NCBI RefSeq assembly: GCF_900109325.1
Contig: NZ_FNZU01000001.1
Span: forward strand, 62,001 to 126,000
From: Alkalibacterium pelagium
GTDB lineage: Bacteria > Bacillota > Bacilli > Lactobacillales > Carnobacteriaceae_A
Direction: 5' to 3'
Length of the DNA: 64,000 nt
Within the stretch, counting starts at the first letter, position 1. Every line of letters starts with the position of its first letter. The position numbers were made by a program, and so were the translations under genes. Below, one piece after another: positions 52,952 to 62,483 of this stretch. The notes beneath the pieces are model-generated. The model worked only from the letters and a program-made list of their open reading frames with translations. It did no database searches and had not been told where the DNA came from.

Positions 52952-54076
52952 ATGATCACGTATGAAATCAAAGGACTGCATTGCGGGAACTGCAGTACCG
53001 AACTGGAGACAAAGCTCAACGCGAGTCAGCACGATGCAGCAGTCAGGATTGATTATGACCACAGAGAGCTGACTATCGATGAAAGTAAAGCGGACCTTAC
53101 TGCAATTTTTAAAATACTGGAGTTTAATAAATTGACATTAGTTGACAGTCATGAGAAGACTGATTCAAGTGGTCATCAGCATGGGCATGTTGGCCATGCT
53201 CATCATGGACTCACAGGTATGCAAAGTCAGTCAGCAACGACTAAAATCACGGTTGTGTTCTATTTGAACCTCATGTTTTCCATCCTTGAATTTATTTTTG
53301 GTTTTCTTTTTAACAGTATGGCCATCGTCAGTGATGCCGTTCATGATTTAGGTGATGCTTTGTCCGTTGGGGCAGCCGGGTATTTTGAAAGACTGTCAGG
53401 TAAAGAAGCTAACGACCAGTACAGTTTCGGCCATCAGCGCTTTTCCCTTCTTGGGGCTCTGCTCACCTCAGTTGTGCTGATTGGGGGATCTACGCTTGTT
53501 ATCTTCCATTCTATTCCACGTATCTATTCACCGGAACCTGTCAATTATCAGGGGATGTTCTGGCTGGCAATAGCGGCAATTGGAGCAAACGGGTTTGCCG
53601 CCTGGCTAATGAGTAAAGGACACTCTCATAATGAATCCCTGATCAATCTGCACATGATTGAGGACTTACTGGGCTGGCTTGGGGTACTGGCAGTCAGCAT
53701 TATCCTGCATTTTACTGACTGGTATTACCTTGATCCTCTTTTATCAGTAGCTGTCGCTCTCTTTATAATGGTCAAGACATGGCCTTTGTTCAAAGAGACG
53801 ATTCAAGTCTTTCTGGAAGCTACACCTAAAAATATCTCCAGGCCGACAATTGAAGAGCTGCTCTTAAGTTCTGACGAGGTAACAAATATCAGTCACCTTC
53901 ATATCTGGTCGATCGATGGGCGGGAACATGCAATGACAGTTACATTAAGTACAGGCTGCTCTGATCAGAAGCGACTCGAAGAGGTCAAGACGAGTATCAG
54001 ACAGGAGCTGGTCAAGAAGAATATTACTCACAGCACAATCGAGTTTGTTTATGACCCAGCTGATATTTTGAAATAA
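52952..54076 (+). CDS. Cation diffusion facilitator exporter with N-terminal HMA domain
   Basis: 374 residues. Residues about 1-68 form a heavy-metal-associated fold with GLHCGNCS (GxxCxxC). A His-rich linker (GHQHGHVGHAHH, about 75-90) leads into a six-span CDF domain with HDLGD (HxxxD, span 2) and HMIED (HxxxD, span 5), the zinc-type metal site, and a C-terminal cytosolic ferredoxin-like domain. It should export Zn(II) or a similar ion using the proton gradient. HMA domains are usual in P-type copper/zinc ATPases, so the fusion to a CDF is notable. It is co-transcribed with the repressor gene. Confidence 0.92.
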   Translation: MITYEIKGLHCGNCSTELETKLNASQHDAAVRIDYDHRELTIDESKADLTAIFKILEFNKLTLVDSHEKTDSSGHQHGHVGHAHHGLTGMQSQSATTKITVVFYLNLMFSILEFIFGFLFNSMAIVSDAVHDLGDALSVGAAGYFERLSGKEANDQYSFGHQRFSLLGALLTSVVLIGGSTLVIFHSIPRIYSPEPVNYQGMFWLAIAAIGANGFAAWLMSKGHSHNESLINLHMIEDLLGWLGVLAVSIILHFTDWYYLDPLLSVAVALFIMVKTWPLFKETIQVFLEATPKNISRPTIEELLLSSDEVTNISHLHIWSIDGREHAMTVTLSTGCSDQKRLEEVKTSIRQELVKKNITHSTIEFVYDPADILK

Positions 54077-54145
54077 AGATTTGAAAATGGCTGAGATAGT
54101 TGTTAGTATAAAGTAACTTTAGGCACAAACAGGGGGAGATACAGT

Positions 54146-54811
54146 ATGGGAATGCATGAATATTTTAAAAGTTTAAGTGATCTGGAAAAAATATATCGCT
54201 GCCCGGGAAAGTTTAAGTTTGAGGAACATTCTGTTGCCTCGCATTCATTCAAAGTCACAAAAATTGCTCAGTTTCTGGGGACAGTAGAGGAATATCATGG
54301 CAATGAAATCAATTGGAAAGCCTTGTATGAAAAAGCATTAAATCACGACTACGCGGAGATCTTTATCGGGGACATCAAAACGCCGGTAAAATATGCTGAT
54401 CCAGACTTAAGAGAGCGGCTGGCTAACGTAGAAGAATCGATGACGCATCATTTCATTGAGCAGGAAATTCCTAAAGAGTTTCAGGCGATATACTATGAGC
54501 GGCTGAAAGAAGGAAAAGATGATACCCTTGAAGGGAAAATTCTTTCAGTAGCTGATAAAGTCGATCTTTTATATGAATCGTTTGGAGAAATTCAGAAAGG
54601 TAATCCAGAGCACCTCTTTACCGAAATATATCAGGAGTCACTGGATACCATTCTTGAATTTAAAGATATGGAGTCTGTAAAATATATTCTGTCCGAAATT
54701 CTGCCTGACCTGCTAAGCGGGGAATTTACAAATCAGTCGGAACTTGAGAAGATTTCAGAAAAAATACTCAAGCACCACAATATAGAACAAACATTCGCTT
54801 TAGGAGAGTGA
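54146..54811 (+). CDS. HD domain phosphohydrolase, YfbR-like
   Basis: 221 residues, all helical. The metal-binding residues are visible: His in EEHSVASHSFKV (about 34), HD in LNHDYAEIFIGDI (about 68), and a downstream Asp in SVADKVDLLYES (about 140). The pattern EEHSVAEHS.. and GDIxTPVKY matches YfbR-type 5'-nucleotidases acting on dNMPs; substrate not certain. A TGGG start region with GGGGGAG is good. It is probably a single-gene unit ended by a hairpin. Confidence 0.82.
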   Translation: MGMHEYFKSLSDLEKIYRCPGKFKFEEHSVASHSFKVTKIAQFLGTVEEYHGNEINWKALYEKALNHDYAEIFIGDIKTPVKYADPDLRERLANVEESMTHHFIEQEIPKEFQAIYYERLKEGKDDTLEGKILSVADKVDLLYESFGEIQKGNPEHLFTEIYQESLDTILEFKDMESVKYILSEILPDLLSGEFTNQSELEKISEKILKHHNIEQTFALGE

Positions 54812-54837
54812 GTGTGATATACTATCAGAGTAATTTG

Positions 54838-54865
54838 AAGGAAAGGGTACGCTCTTTCCTTTTTA
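54838..54865 (+). terminator. Terminator of the HD gene
   Basis: AAGGAAAG pairs with CTTTCCTT around an 8-base loop, followed by TTTTAT. GAATATTC at 54893-54900, just after, is a short palindrome. Confidence 0.75.
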
Positions 54866-54971
54866 TGTACCATTAAACCAAGTCAAATAGTCGAATATTC
54901 AGAGTGAAAAACGTACAATATAGATACCATAAGAGAGATAAACCAGATTAAAGGCAAAGGAAGGCAATAGA

Positions 54972-57803
54972 ATGGCAAACGATAAAATAGAAGTGAGAGG
55001 CGCAAGATCGCATAATCTGAAAAATGTCGATGTGACGATTCCAAGAGATAAACTGGTTGTAATGACTGGGTTGTCCGGGTCAGGAAAGAGTTCATTGGCA
55101 TTTGACACATTGTATGCAGAGGGACAAAGGCGCTATGTTGAGTCACTTTCTGCCTATGCTAGACAGTTTTTAGGTCAGATGGATAAACCGGACGTCGACA
55201 GCATAGAAGGGCTCAGTCCAGCAATTTCGATCGATCAGAAGACCACGAGTAACAATCCCCGTTCAACAGTAGGAACGGTTACTGAAATCAATGACTACCT
55301 GCGCCTGATGTATGCCCGTATAGGTAAGCCGATCTGTCCGAACGACGGCACTGAGATATCAAGTCAGTCCATCGAACAGATGGTGGATCGTATACTGGAG
55401 TATCCAGAACGCACACGTCTGCAGATCCTTTCACCGATCGTCAAAGAAAAAAAGGGACAGCATAAGAAAGTGCTAGAGAAAATAAAAAGCGAAGGGTATG
55501 TCCGCTTGAGAGTCGATAACGAAGTCATGGATATCGGTGATGAGATTGAACTGGATAAAAATAAAACGCATTCGATCGAAGTCATCATTGACCGTATCGT
55601 AGTAAAAGACGGTATCCGTTCCCGGCTGTTTGATTCGCTGGAAGCAGCTTTATCACTAGCGGATGGTTATGTCATAGCTGACATTATTGATCAAGAAGAA
55701 ATCCTGTTCAGTGAGCACTATGCCTGCCCGGTCTGCGGATTTACACTACCTCCATTAGAGCCACGTCTTTTCTCCTTCAATGCACCATTTGGAGCCTGCT
55801 CTGAATGTGACGGACTCGGCACGAAACTTGAAGTAGATGTCGATCTTGTGATTCCGGACAGAAGCTTGTCGCTGGATGACGGAGCGATCCTCCCATGGCA
55901 GCCGATCAGTTCCAATTACTACCCTCAGATGCTGTCTCAAGCATGTGATGCTTTTGACATTGATACAACTGTGCCTTTTGAGGATCTGCCTAAGAAAAAA
56001 CAGAATATCGTATTGAATGGATCAGGCAACAAGAAATTCCATTTTCACTATAAAAATGATTTTGGAAGTGTAAGAGACACAATGATTCCCTTTGAAGGGG
56101 TGCTGAATAACATCTCAAGACGCTACCATGAAACGAACAGCGATTTTACTCGTAATCAGATGCAACAGTATATGACAGAACTGGAATGTCATGTCTGTCA
56201 TGGCAAACGTCTTAATAGAGAAGCTCTGTCTGTTAAGGTCCGAGGAGAAGATATTGGAGACATCAGCGGCTATTCAGTTGAAAAAGCACACAATTTTTTT
56301 GACGAGCTGTCTCTTTCTGACACAGATACGACAATCGCTGCCCCAATTAAAAAAGAAATCAAGGACCGGTTGTCCTTCCTTCGTAATGTCGGTCTGGATT
56401 ACCTGACTTTGAACCGAAAAGCAGGAACTCTGTCAGGTGGAGAGGCCCAGCGAATTCGTCTGGCTACACAAATTGGGTCAAATTTGTCCGGCGTCCTCTA
56501 TATTCTTGACGAACCTTCCATTGGGCTGCATCAGAGGGACAATAACCGGCTGATTGATTCCCTTAAAAAAATGAGAGATCTTGGTAACACCCTGGTTGTC
56601 GTGGAACATGACGAAGATACTATGCGAGCAGCTGACTATCTGATTGACATTGGTCCCGGTGCCGGAGAAAACGGGGGAGAAGTAGTTGCTATGGGTACGC
56701 CCGAAGAAATCGAACAGCATCCTGATTCTATTACTGGGGCGTATCTATCCGGTAAGAAAGCTATCCCTGTTCCTGCCGAACGACGACATGAAGACCATGG
56801 ATCAATCGAAATTAAAGGAGCAGCCGAAAACAACTTGAAAGATGTGGATGTCACTTTCCCTTTAGGCCGATTTACAGCTGTCACCGGTGTATCCGGATCA
56901 GGTAAAAGTTCATTGGTCAATGAAATACTGAAAAAGGCTCTGGCACGTGAAGTAGGGCGTTCCAAAGCCCGTCCTGGTAAATATAAGTCGATCAAAGGAT
57001 ATGAACAGCTTGAAAAAGTCATCGATATCGATCAGAGTCCGATCGGAAGAACGCCTAGAAGTAACCCGGCAACCTATACGAGTGTATTCGATGATATCAG
57101 AGATTTGTTTGCCAAAACGAATGAAGCCAAGATGCGTGGATACAAAAAAGGACGCTTCAGCTTCAACGTCAAGGGCGGACGCTGTGAGGCGTGCAGAGGA
57201 GATGGCATATTAAAAATCGAGATGCATTTCCTGCCTGATGTATATGTCCCGTGCGAAATCTGTCACGGCACACGCTACAACTCAGAAACACTTGAAATAA
57301 AATATAAAGGAAAGAATATCTCAGAAGTGCTCGGCATGACGATCGAAGAAGCTGTCGACTTTTTCTCTAATATTCCCAAAATCGAGCGGAAACTCCAGAC
57401 GATTATTGATGTCGGCTTAGGTTATATGACTCTTGGGCAGCCCGCTACGACATTATCAGGAGGAGAAGCTCAGAGAATGAAGCTGGCCAGTGAGCTGCAC
57501 AAACGTCAGAATGGCCACAACTTCTATATTCTAGATGAGCCGACGACAGGCCTGCATGCCGATGATATTGCCCGTCTGCTGGAAGTTCTCGACCGACTGG
57601 TTGAAGCAGGAAATACCGTTCTTGTTATCGAACACAACCTTGATGTCATCAAAGTCGCTGATCATATTATAGATCTGGGACCTGAAGGAGGAGCTGGCGG
57701 CGGCACGATCATCGCAACCGGAACTCCTGAGGAAATCGCAGAGTGTGAAAACAGTTATACGGGTCACTTCCTGAAATCAATTCTGGAGAAAGTCCCGCAT
57801 TAA
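54972..57803 (+). CDS. uvrA: Excinuclease ABC subunit A
   Basis: 943 residues, the usual size. Two ABC ATPase halves: Walker [16 protein letters not shown] (about 33) and [15 protein letters not shown] (about 642), each followed by signature [14 protein letters not shown] and [14 protein letters not shown]. Zinc modules carry [21 protein letters not shown], and [16 protein letters not shown]. It finds bulky DNA damage and loads UvrB. In Bacillus uvrB precedes uvrA; here the upstream gene is unrelated. I saw no clear LexA box. Confidence 0.98.
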   Translation: MANDKIEVRGARSHNLKNVDVTIPRDKLVVMTGLSGSGKSSLAFDTLYAEGQRRYVESLSAYARQFLGQMDKPDVDSIEGLSPAISIDQKTTSNNPRSTVGTVTEINDYLRLMYARIGKPICPNDGTEISSQSIEQMVDRILEYPERTRLQILSPIVKEKKGQHKKVLEKIKSEGYVRLRVDNEVMDIGDEIELDKNKTHSIEVIIDRIVVKDGIRSRLFDSLEAALSLADGYVIADIIDQEEILFSEHYACPVCGFTLPPLEPRLFSFNAPFGACSECDGLGTKLEVDVDLVIPDRSLSLDDGAILPWQPISSNYYPQMLSQACDAFDIDTTVPFEDLPKKKQNIVLNGSGNKKFHFHYKNDFGSVRDTMIPFEGVLNNISRRYHETNSDFTRNQMQQYMTELECHVCHGKRLNREALSVKVRGEDIGDISGYSVEKAHNFFDELSLSDTDTTIAAPIKKEIKDRLSFLRNVGLDYLTLNRKAGTLSGGEAQRIRLATQIGSNLSGVLYILDEPSIGLHQRDNNRLIDSLKKMRDLGNTLVVVEHDEDTMRAADYLIDIGPGAGENGGEVVAMGTPEEIEQHPDSITGAYLSGKKAIPVPAERRHEDHGSIEIKGAAENNLKDVDVTFPLGRFTAVTGVSGSGKSSLVNEILKKALAREVGRSKARPGKYKSIKGYEQLEKVIDIDQSPIGRTPRSNPATYTSVFDDIRDLFAKTNEAKMRGYKKGRFSFNVKGGRCEACRGDGILKIEMHFLPDVYVPCEICHGTRYNSETLEIKYKGKNISEVLGMTIEEAVDFFSNIPKIERKLQTIIDVGLGYMTLGQPATTLSGGEAQRMKLASELHKRQNGHNFYILDEPTTGLHADDIARLLEVLDRLVEAGNTVLVIEHNLDVIKVADHIIDLGPEGGAGGGTIIATGTPEEIAECENSYTGHFLKSILEKVPH

Positions 57804-57813
57804 ATGAGTCTAT

Positions 57814-57845
57814 AAAACCTGTCTTTTAATTAAGGCGGGTTTTTA
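57814..57845 (+). terminator. Terminator of uvrA
   Basis: AAAACCTGTCTT pairs with AAGGCGGGTTTT (G-U pairs included), loop of 6, then further T. Confidence 0.82.
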
Positions 57846-57984
57846 TGTCTGTTATTAGTGGTCAAAAATCAGTCGTAAGACCTATGACAAATCAGCTTTA
57901 TTCAGTCATAATGTAAGTTAGATAGGAAGCTAATATAGACTTGGATAAAATTAAATGAGGATGAACCATATAGGAGGGTGTACC

Positions 57985-59691
57985 ATGAATGAAAGAGAAC
58001 GTATACTTGAGTTGATGAAAAAAGGAATTATTTCAACTGAAGAAGGATTGGATCTTCTGGAATCACTTGCCAAGAAAGATGCCAGAAAAGAAGATGCAGC
58101 GGCATTCAATACAGACGAACAGACCGACGATGAAGATGTACGCACTGAAGAAGTGAAAGAAGATGACAGCAGAGAGAAGCAGAAAGAAGCAGAAGCTTCA
58201 CTTGAACAGCTGGTTTCTGAAATCAATCAGTACTCTGTAGAGCTAGATACGATCAATGAAAACCTGGCAAATAGAAAAAAATCTCTTGAGTTGAAGAAAG
58301 AAGAACTTGAAGGACTTAAAGAGTCAGGAAGAAAAACCGTTCAGGACGAAAAAGACAGAATTATTGAAAAAATCAGAGCCATCCAGAAAGAACTTGAACT
58401 GATCAAACAGCTGGATGATGTAGACACCACTGATGAAATCGTCACGTTAAGAGAAGAAATCAGTGACCTAGATGAACAGTTGTCTGATGTAGAAGAACTG
58501 GAGTCTGAGAAAGATGATGAAGCGGTCGAGCACCTTCTTGATGATATAGAAGAACTTGAGGAAGAAGTCAGTGATCTGGCTGCTCAGAAAGCTGAACTCA
58601 TGAAGAAACTCCACCGCAGTAAGATGAAGCAGTGGACGCTGAAAGCTAAACAGGCAACTTCACAATTCGAGCTTCCTGAAGACTGGGAGAAAAAAGCGAC
58701 CGAAGAATTGTCCAAAGCTGGAGAAAAACTGGACGCTGCAGGTAAAGAGTGGTCTAAGATCATCAAGACTAAAGTGGATCAGGCATCTAAAAGTGATGTG
58801 TCTGAAACGATTCGTACGAATATTGAGCAGGCCATGAGTCATTTCGACTGGAAAGACATCAACTTGAAAATCCCATCTTTAAGCACAAGAGAATTTACTA
58901 AAGAATGGCAGTACGATGCAACATCAGCGACTATTCTTGATTTCAAGCTGGCAAATGGTAAGCTTGTTCTGAAACCAAGCCAGGGAGACACGATGTCATT
59001 CAAGGCAAAAGGTAAATTATATGGTAAAATGGATGAAGATTCACCTGAAGAATCGTTTGATGCCAGAAGCACATTGACGATCGACGAAGACAAACTGTTG
59101 TGTCATATGCCTAACAAACGGGTCTATGTTGAACTGGAAGTGACTTTACCGCAGAGAACGTACGATTATATTTCAATTACTATGCTGAATGGTAAACTGT
59201 CTCTTAAAGATATAGAGGCAAAAGATGTATTTGCAAAATCTACTAATGGCTCACTTACCTTCGAAGGATTGTCTGCAACCATGCTTGAAGCTAAAGGGTC
59301 GAACGGACAGATCACTATCAGTCAGGCAGACTTAAGAGATGTCCTCGCAAGTTCAGTGAATGGATCGATCGTCTTTGATGGGAAAACTGAAAGTGCTGAT
59401 TTCACTACAACAAATGGAGAGATCAAAGTCACATTATCAGATGAAAAAGTCGTCAGAGTGAATGCGACCACAGTCAACGGCAACGTCAAAATGGCTCTTC
59501 CAAAAGAACGGGCTATTGAAGGAAAAGCTAAAACAACTTTCGGGAAAGTGAAAAGCCGCTTGTCAGACACTGAACCGATGGAAAAAGTCGAGCATACGAT
59601 GCATGTCAAACGTGTTACAGGGGATACCCCAATGAGCTTTTACGCAGGGACGACAACAGGAAATATTTTAATTAAAGATACAGATAAATAA
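57985..59691 (+). CDS. yvlB: YvlB-like protein: SHOCT-type N-terminus, coiled coil, DUF4097 beta-helix
   Basis: 568 residues. The first 35 residues (RERILELMKKGIISTEEGLDLLESL) match the short SHOCT-like helix pair of YvlB. A very long acidic coiled coil (about 60-220) follows, then a DUF4097 right-handed beta-helix with repeated KSTNGSLTF, KGSNGQITI, SSVNGSIVF, TTNGEIKV, TVNGNVKM units about every 20 residues (from about 330 on). The long insert makes it larger than the Bacillus homologue (about 365). Gene order yvlB-yvlC-yvlD before hprK agrees with Bacillus. Role: cytosolic, membrane-stress-related; not defined. The ATG at 57985 follows AGGAGGG. Confidence 0.82.
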   Translation: MNERERILELMKKGIISTEEGLDLLESLAKKDARKEDAAAFNTDEQTDDEDVRTEEVKEDDSREKQKEAEASLEQLVSEINQYSVELDTINENLANRKKSLELKKEELEGLKESGRKTVQDEKDRIIEKIRAIQKELELIKQLDDVDTTDEIVTLREEISDLDEQLSDVEELESEKDDEAVEHLLDDIEELEEEVSDLAAQKAELMKKLHRSKMKQWTLKAKQATSQFELPEDWEKKATEELSKAGEKLDAAGKEWSKIIKTKVDQASKSDVSETIRTNIEQAMSHFDWKDINLKIPSLSTREFTKEWQYDATSATILDFKLANGKLVLKPSQGDTMSFKAKGKLYGKMDEDSPEESFDARSTLTIDEDKLLCHMPNKRVYVELEVTLPQRTYDYISITMLNGKLSLKDIEAKDVFAKSTNGSLTFEGLSATMLEAKGSNGQITISQADLRDVLASSVNGSIVFDGKTESADFTTTNGEIKVTLSDEKVVRVNATTVNGNVKMALPKERAIEGKAKTTFGKVKSRLSDTEPMEKVEHTMHVKRVTGDTPMSFYAGTTTGNILIKDTDK

Positions 59692-59714
59692 TTGTACGGA
59701 AAGAGGAGTGTAAA

Positions 59715-60017
59715 ATGAATAAGTTATCAAAATCAAAAGACAATGCAGTCATATTTGGTGTGCTGGGTGGTTTGGGTGAGTACTTTAACATCGATCCTGT
59801 TCTTCTAAGAGTGATCGTCGTTGTTGCTACATTTATCGGCGTAGGGTCTACTGTACCGATATACCTCCTTTTAGCACTTGTCATGCCGGAAAGTGATGAT
59901 CAGACAACTAAACCAGCTTCTAACAAGAAAAAAGCTTCTCCTTTCGGTGGCGACTCAGACAAACCGAAACGTAAAGAAGCCGAAAAGCTAGAAGAAGACG
60001 ACTGGAGTGACTTTTAA
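59715..60017 (+). CDS. yvlC: PspC domain protein, YvlC-like
   Basis: 100 residues. The PspC core (KSKDNAVIFGVLGGLGEYF, FNIDPVLLRVIVVVATF) carries one membrane span at about 36-58 and is followed by a charged cytosolic tail ending LEEDDWSDF. PspC proteins report envelope stress. It follows the YvlB-like gene by 23 bases. Confidence 0.92.
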   Translation: MNKLSKSKDNAVIFGVLGGLGEYFNIDPVLLRVIVVVATFIGVGSTVPIYLLLALVMPESDDQTTKPASNKKKASPFGGDSDKPKRKEAEKLEEDDWSDF

Positions 60018-60020
60018 TCT

Positions 60021-60350
60021 ATGAAATGGTGGCAGCGTATTTTAGCTAATACTCTCATATTTTTGGCACTGGCAGGATTCCTCCAGGGGTTTCAAATCGA
60101 TTCATGGGTGACTGCCCTTGTAGCAGCTGTAGTTTTTGGTGTTCTTAATGTTATAGTCAAGCCTCTACTGGTAATACTGTCATTACCCATAACTGTCATG
60201 ACGCTGGGCTTGTTCTATTTCATAATTAACGGCTTGATGCTATGGTTCACGGCCGCACTAGTAAGTGGCTTTGCTTTCAGTTCCTTTACACTGGCTCTAA
60301 TTGTTGCCCTTGTGGTGTCAGGACTCAATGCGTATTTCAATAATGCATGA
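60021..60350 (+). CDS. yvlD: Phage holin family 4-type membrane protein, YvlD-like
   Basis: 109 residues with four predicted membrane spans, no soluble domain. PxxIxTLGLFxxxINGLML (here LPITVMTLGLFYFIINGLML, about 60-79) is the family hallmark of the YvlD/holin-4 group. The name does not imply phage origin. It starts 3 bases after yvlC, whose last codons hold the ribosome binding site (GGAG). Confidence 0.9.
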   Translation: MKWWQRILANTLIFLALAGFLQGFQIDSWVTALVAAVVFGVLNVIVKPLLVILSLPITVMTLGLFYFIINGLMLWFTAALVSGFAFSSFTLALIVALVVSGLNAYFNNA

Positions 60351-60351
60351 T

Positions 60352-60389
60352 AAAAAAGCTGATCGGCATAAATGCTGATCAGCTTTTTT
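60352..60389. terminator. Bidirectional terminator after yvlBCD
   Basis: AAAAAAGCTGATC pairs with GATCAGCTTTTTT, with GCAT/ATGC pairing in the loop. It also lies at the 3' end of the convergent ABC operon. Confidence 0.92.
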
Positions 60390-60428
60390 GCGTGGAAATA
60401 CTTATAATACGAGCAGGGCACAGGTTTG

Positions 60429-61256
60429 CTAGTTTTTACTTTTGTACAGATACATTGTCAAAGGGCCGAATATGGCTAACAGAACACCTGCAGATACCAG
60501 AGTCCACATTATTTCTGTCCCGACAGTATACCCGTGCATCAAGCCTCTTACTGAATCCACCAACATGGAAATGGGATTGACGCTTACAAATACTTCCAGT
60601 ACTCTAGGCATGGTTTCAGGATCTACAAACGCACTGCTGAGGAATGTCAAAGGGAATATAATCATCATCGAGGTAGCCATTAAGGCATTCTCAGATTCCA
60701 TGATGAGAGCTAGTACGGTCCATATCCACGACAGGCTGAAGGAAAAGATCAGGAGAAGGCCGACAGCAGAGACAAGCCCTATAAGTGTACCTTGAGGACG
60801 AAATCCCAGAATCATTGCAAAACCTATCATGATGAGACAGGCAATGCTGTACCTCAGCACATCAAAAGTCATTGATCCTACTAGGGATGAGGGAGACCAG
60901 ATGGGTAAAGTACGCTGACGGTCAAAAAAACCTTTCTGCAGATCCTTATTTAAGTCCAGACCGGTATACATTGTAATCTGAATAACCGTCTGTACTAGAA
61001 TTCCTGGAAGAATAAACTGTAAATAGTCCTGAACTGAACCTGCTATTGCTCCACCAAAAAGATAGGTGAACATTATCAGAAAAAGAATAGGCATGGCAGT
61101 GATGTCCATAAGGGCCATGGGTGTATGTTTAGTCTTGAGTAACGATCGCATAGCAAAAGTGCCGACAGACGACAGTGCGTGTGGCGGGGTTGGACGATGT
61201 GATGAGATGATCGTCTGCTGAAGATTATCTTTTGATTTATTCTGATTGATTTCCAT
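60429..61256 (-). CDS. ABC-2 type transporter permease, DrrB-like
   Basis: 275 residues with six predicted membrane spans. The conserved ABC-2 stretch NPISMLVDSVRGLMHG (about 228-243) and the preceding FPLTFLSSAFVDPETMP define the DrrB/daunorubicin-resistance group. Start 61256 has AGGAGGAAC upstream; the frame extends a few codons further without one. It pairs with the ATPase gene 16 bases upstream to export an amphiphilic compound, such as a drug or lipid; the substrate is unknown. Confidence 0.9.
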   Translation of the reverse strand: MEINQNKSKDNLQQTIISSHRPTPPHALSSVGTFAMRSLLKTKHTPMALMDITAMPILFLIMFTYLFGGAIAGSVQDYLQFILPGILVQTVIQITMYTGLDLNKDLQKGFFDRQRTLPIWSPSSLVGSMTFDVLRYSIACLIMIGFAMILGFRPQGTLIGLVSAVGLLLIFSFSLSWIWTVLALIMESENALMATSMMIIFPLTFLSSAFVDPETMPRVLEVFVSVNPISMLVDSVRGLMHGYTVGTEIMWTLVSAGVLLAIFGPLTMYLYKSKN

Positions 61257-61272
61257 TTTAAGTTCCTCCTTC

Positions 61273-62220
61273 TTATTCCTCGTCATCAGTTAAAGCTAAG
61301 AAAACTTCATCTAAACTCGGCTGGCTTAGGGAAAAAGTCACCAGCTCAATGCCTTCAGATTCCAGATTGTTCAGTGCTTTTAATGCTTCTGATGAGCTGC
61401 TGACGTTAACTATAATTTCAGATTCTCTGGATGATCTGCGGATTAAAGCATAAAACCTCGTTTCCAGCACTTTTTCTGCTTGTTCGATATCTGTTTTATT
61501 TTTAAGAGTAATATGAAGCATGCCTGATCCTACTGAAGCTTTCAGTTCGGAGGGTGTCCCTTCAGCAATGACCGCTCCTTTATTAATGACAGCTATACGG
61601 TCAGCTAGCTGATCGGCTTCATCAAGATACTGAGTTGTCAGCAGAACAGTTGTGCCGGCTTTAGTCAGTGCCCGAACGACTTCCCAGACCTGGTTTCTGC
61701 TTCGAGGATCCAGGCCAGTTGTCGGCTCATCCAGAAACAGGAGGTCCGGAGTGATAACGATACTGGCAGCAATATCTAGTCTACGTCGCATCCCTCCAGA
61801 ATAATTTTTGGCCTGCTTACTTGCTGCATCTGACAGGCCGAATGCTTCCAGCAATTCAGCTGCCCTCTGTTTGGCCTCTTTTCTTTTGAAGCCCATTAAT
61901 CTGCATATCATGACTAAATTTTCAGTTCCCGTCAAATCTTCGTCAATGGACGCATGCTGCCCAGTCAGAGCAATACGAGGACGGATTTTTTTAGGTTCTT
62001 TAGTTACATCATATCCGAAAATATGCGCCTCGCCTTCATCAATTTTCAATAATGTAGTGAGCATGCGAACGGTTGTCGTCTTTCCTGCTCCGTTAGGGCC
62101 TAAAAAGCCATAAACAGTTCCTTTTTCGATAGCCAGGTCAATGCTGTCCACTGCTGTAAAGGATCCAAACTGCTTTACTAGACCCTTTGTTCTGACTGCC
62201 AGATCGATTGTCTGATCCAT
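61273..62220 (-). CDS. ABC transporter ATPase, DrrA-like
   Basis: 315 residues. Walker A GFLGPNGAGKTTTVRML (about 50), ISIDEDLTGTENLVMICRLMG region, signature YSGGMRRRLDIAASI, Walker [17 protein letters not shown], switch His replaced by Gln in LLTTQYLDEAD, which is normal for DrrA. The C-terminal DUF4162-type domain ends LVTFSLSQPSLDEVFLALT. I use the ATG at 62220 behind GGAG; the frame runs 34 codons upstream through the promoter region. Confidence 0.92.
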   Translation of the reverse strand: MDQTIDLAVRTKGLVKQFGSFTAVDSIDLAIEKGTVYGFLGPNGAGKTTTVRMLTTLLKIDEGEAHIFGYDVTKEPKKIRPRIALTGQHASIDEDLTGTENLVMICRLMGFKRKEAKQRAAELLEAFGLSDAASKQAKNYSGGMRRRLDIAASIVITPDLLFLDEPTTGLDPRSRNQVWEVVRALTKAGTTVLLTTQYLDEADQLADRIAVINKGAVIAEGTPSELKASVGSGMLHITLKNKTDIEQAEKVLETRFYALIRRSSRESEIIVNVSSSSEALKALNNLESEGIELVTFSLSQPSLDEVFLALTDDEE

Positions 62221-62483
62221 CTCTACCACTCTCCTTTTTTGTTGAAGACAGATACTGATAATGATTTTAAAGTGATCAGCTGCCTTTTCAGCCTTCTCTA
62301 CTAGTGTACTACATTGATGCAAGTTGTAAGGTGTAAAAAAGTAAAAGCTGTGACTACAGGCTCATAAATACTTAAATTTACTATGTACTTTAATCTTTAA
62401 CTTTATATTAGTGTATACTGAAATGGTCAGAGCGAGTCAAATAATGACTAGCCCAGTGTACTTGTAACTAGGGAGGACAGACA
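62221..62483. promoter_or_regulatory. Divergent control region between ABC operon and double-MerR gene
   Basis: TATACT at 62414-62419 is the likely -10 for the regulator. On the minus strand TTACAA and TACACT (62308-62303) about 15 bases apart could serve the ABC operon. The motif AGTGTACT occurs at 62303-62310 and 62455-62462, and AGTGTATACT at 62410-62419, so the same sequence marks both promoters and the leader; it may be the regulator's binding unit. Confidence 0.45.

Noticed and set aside
54893-54900. GAATATTC palindrome before uvrA as a LexA box
   Set aside because: It does not match the Firmicute SOS box (CGAAC-n4-GTTCG) and is too short.
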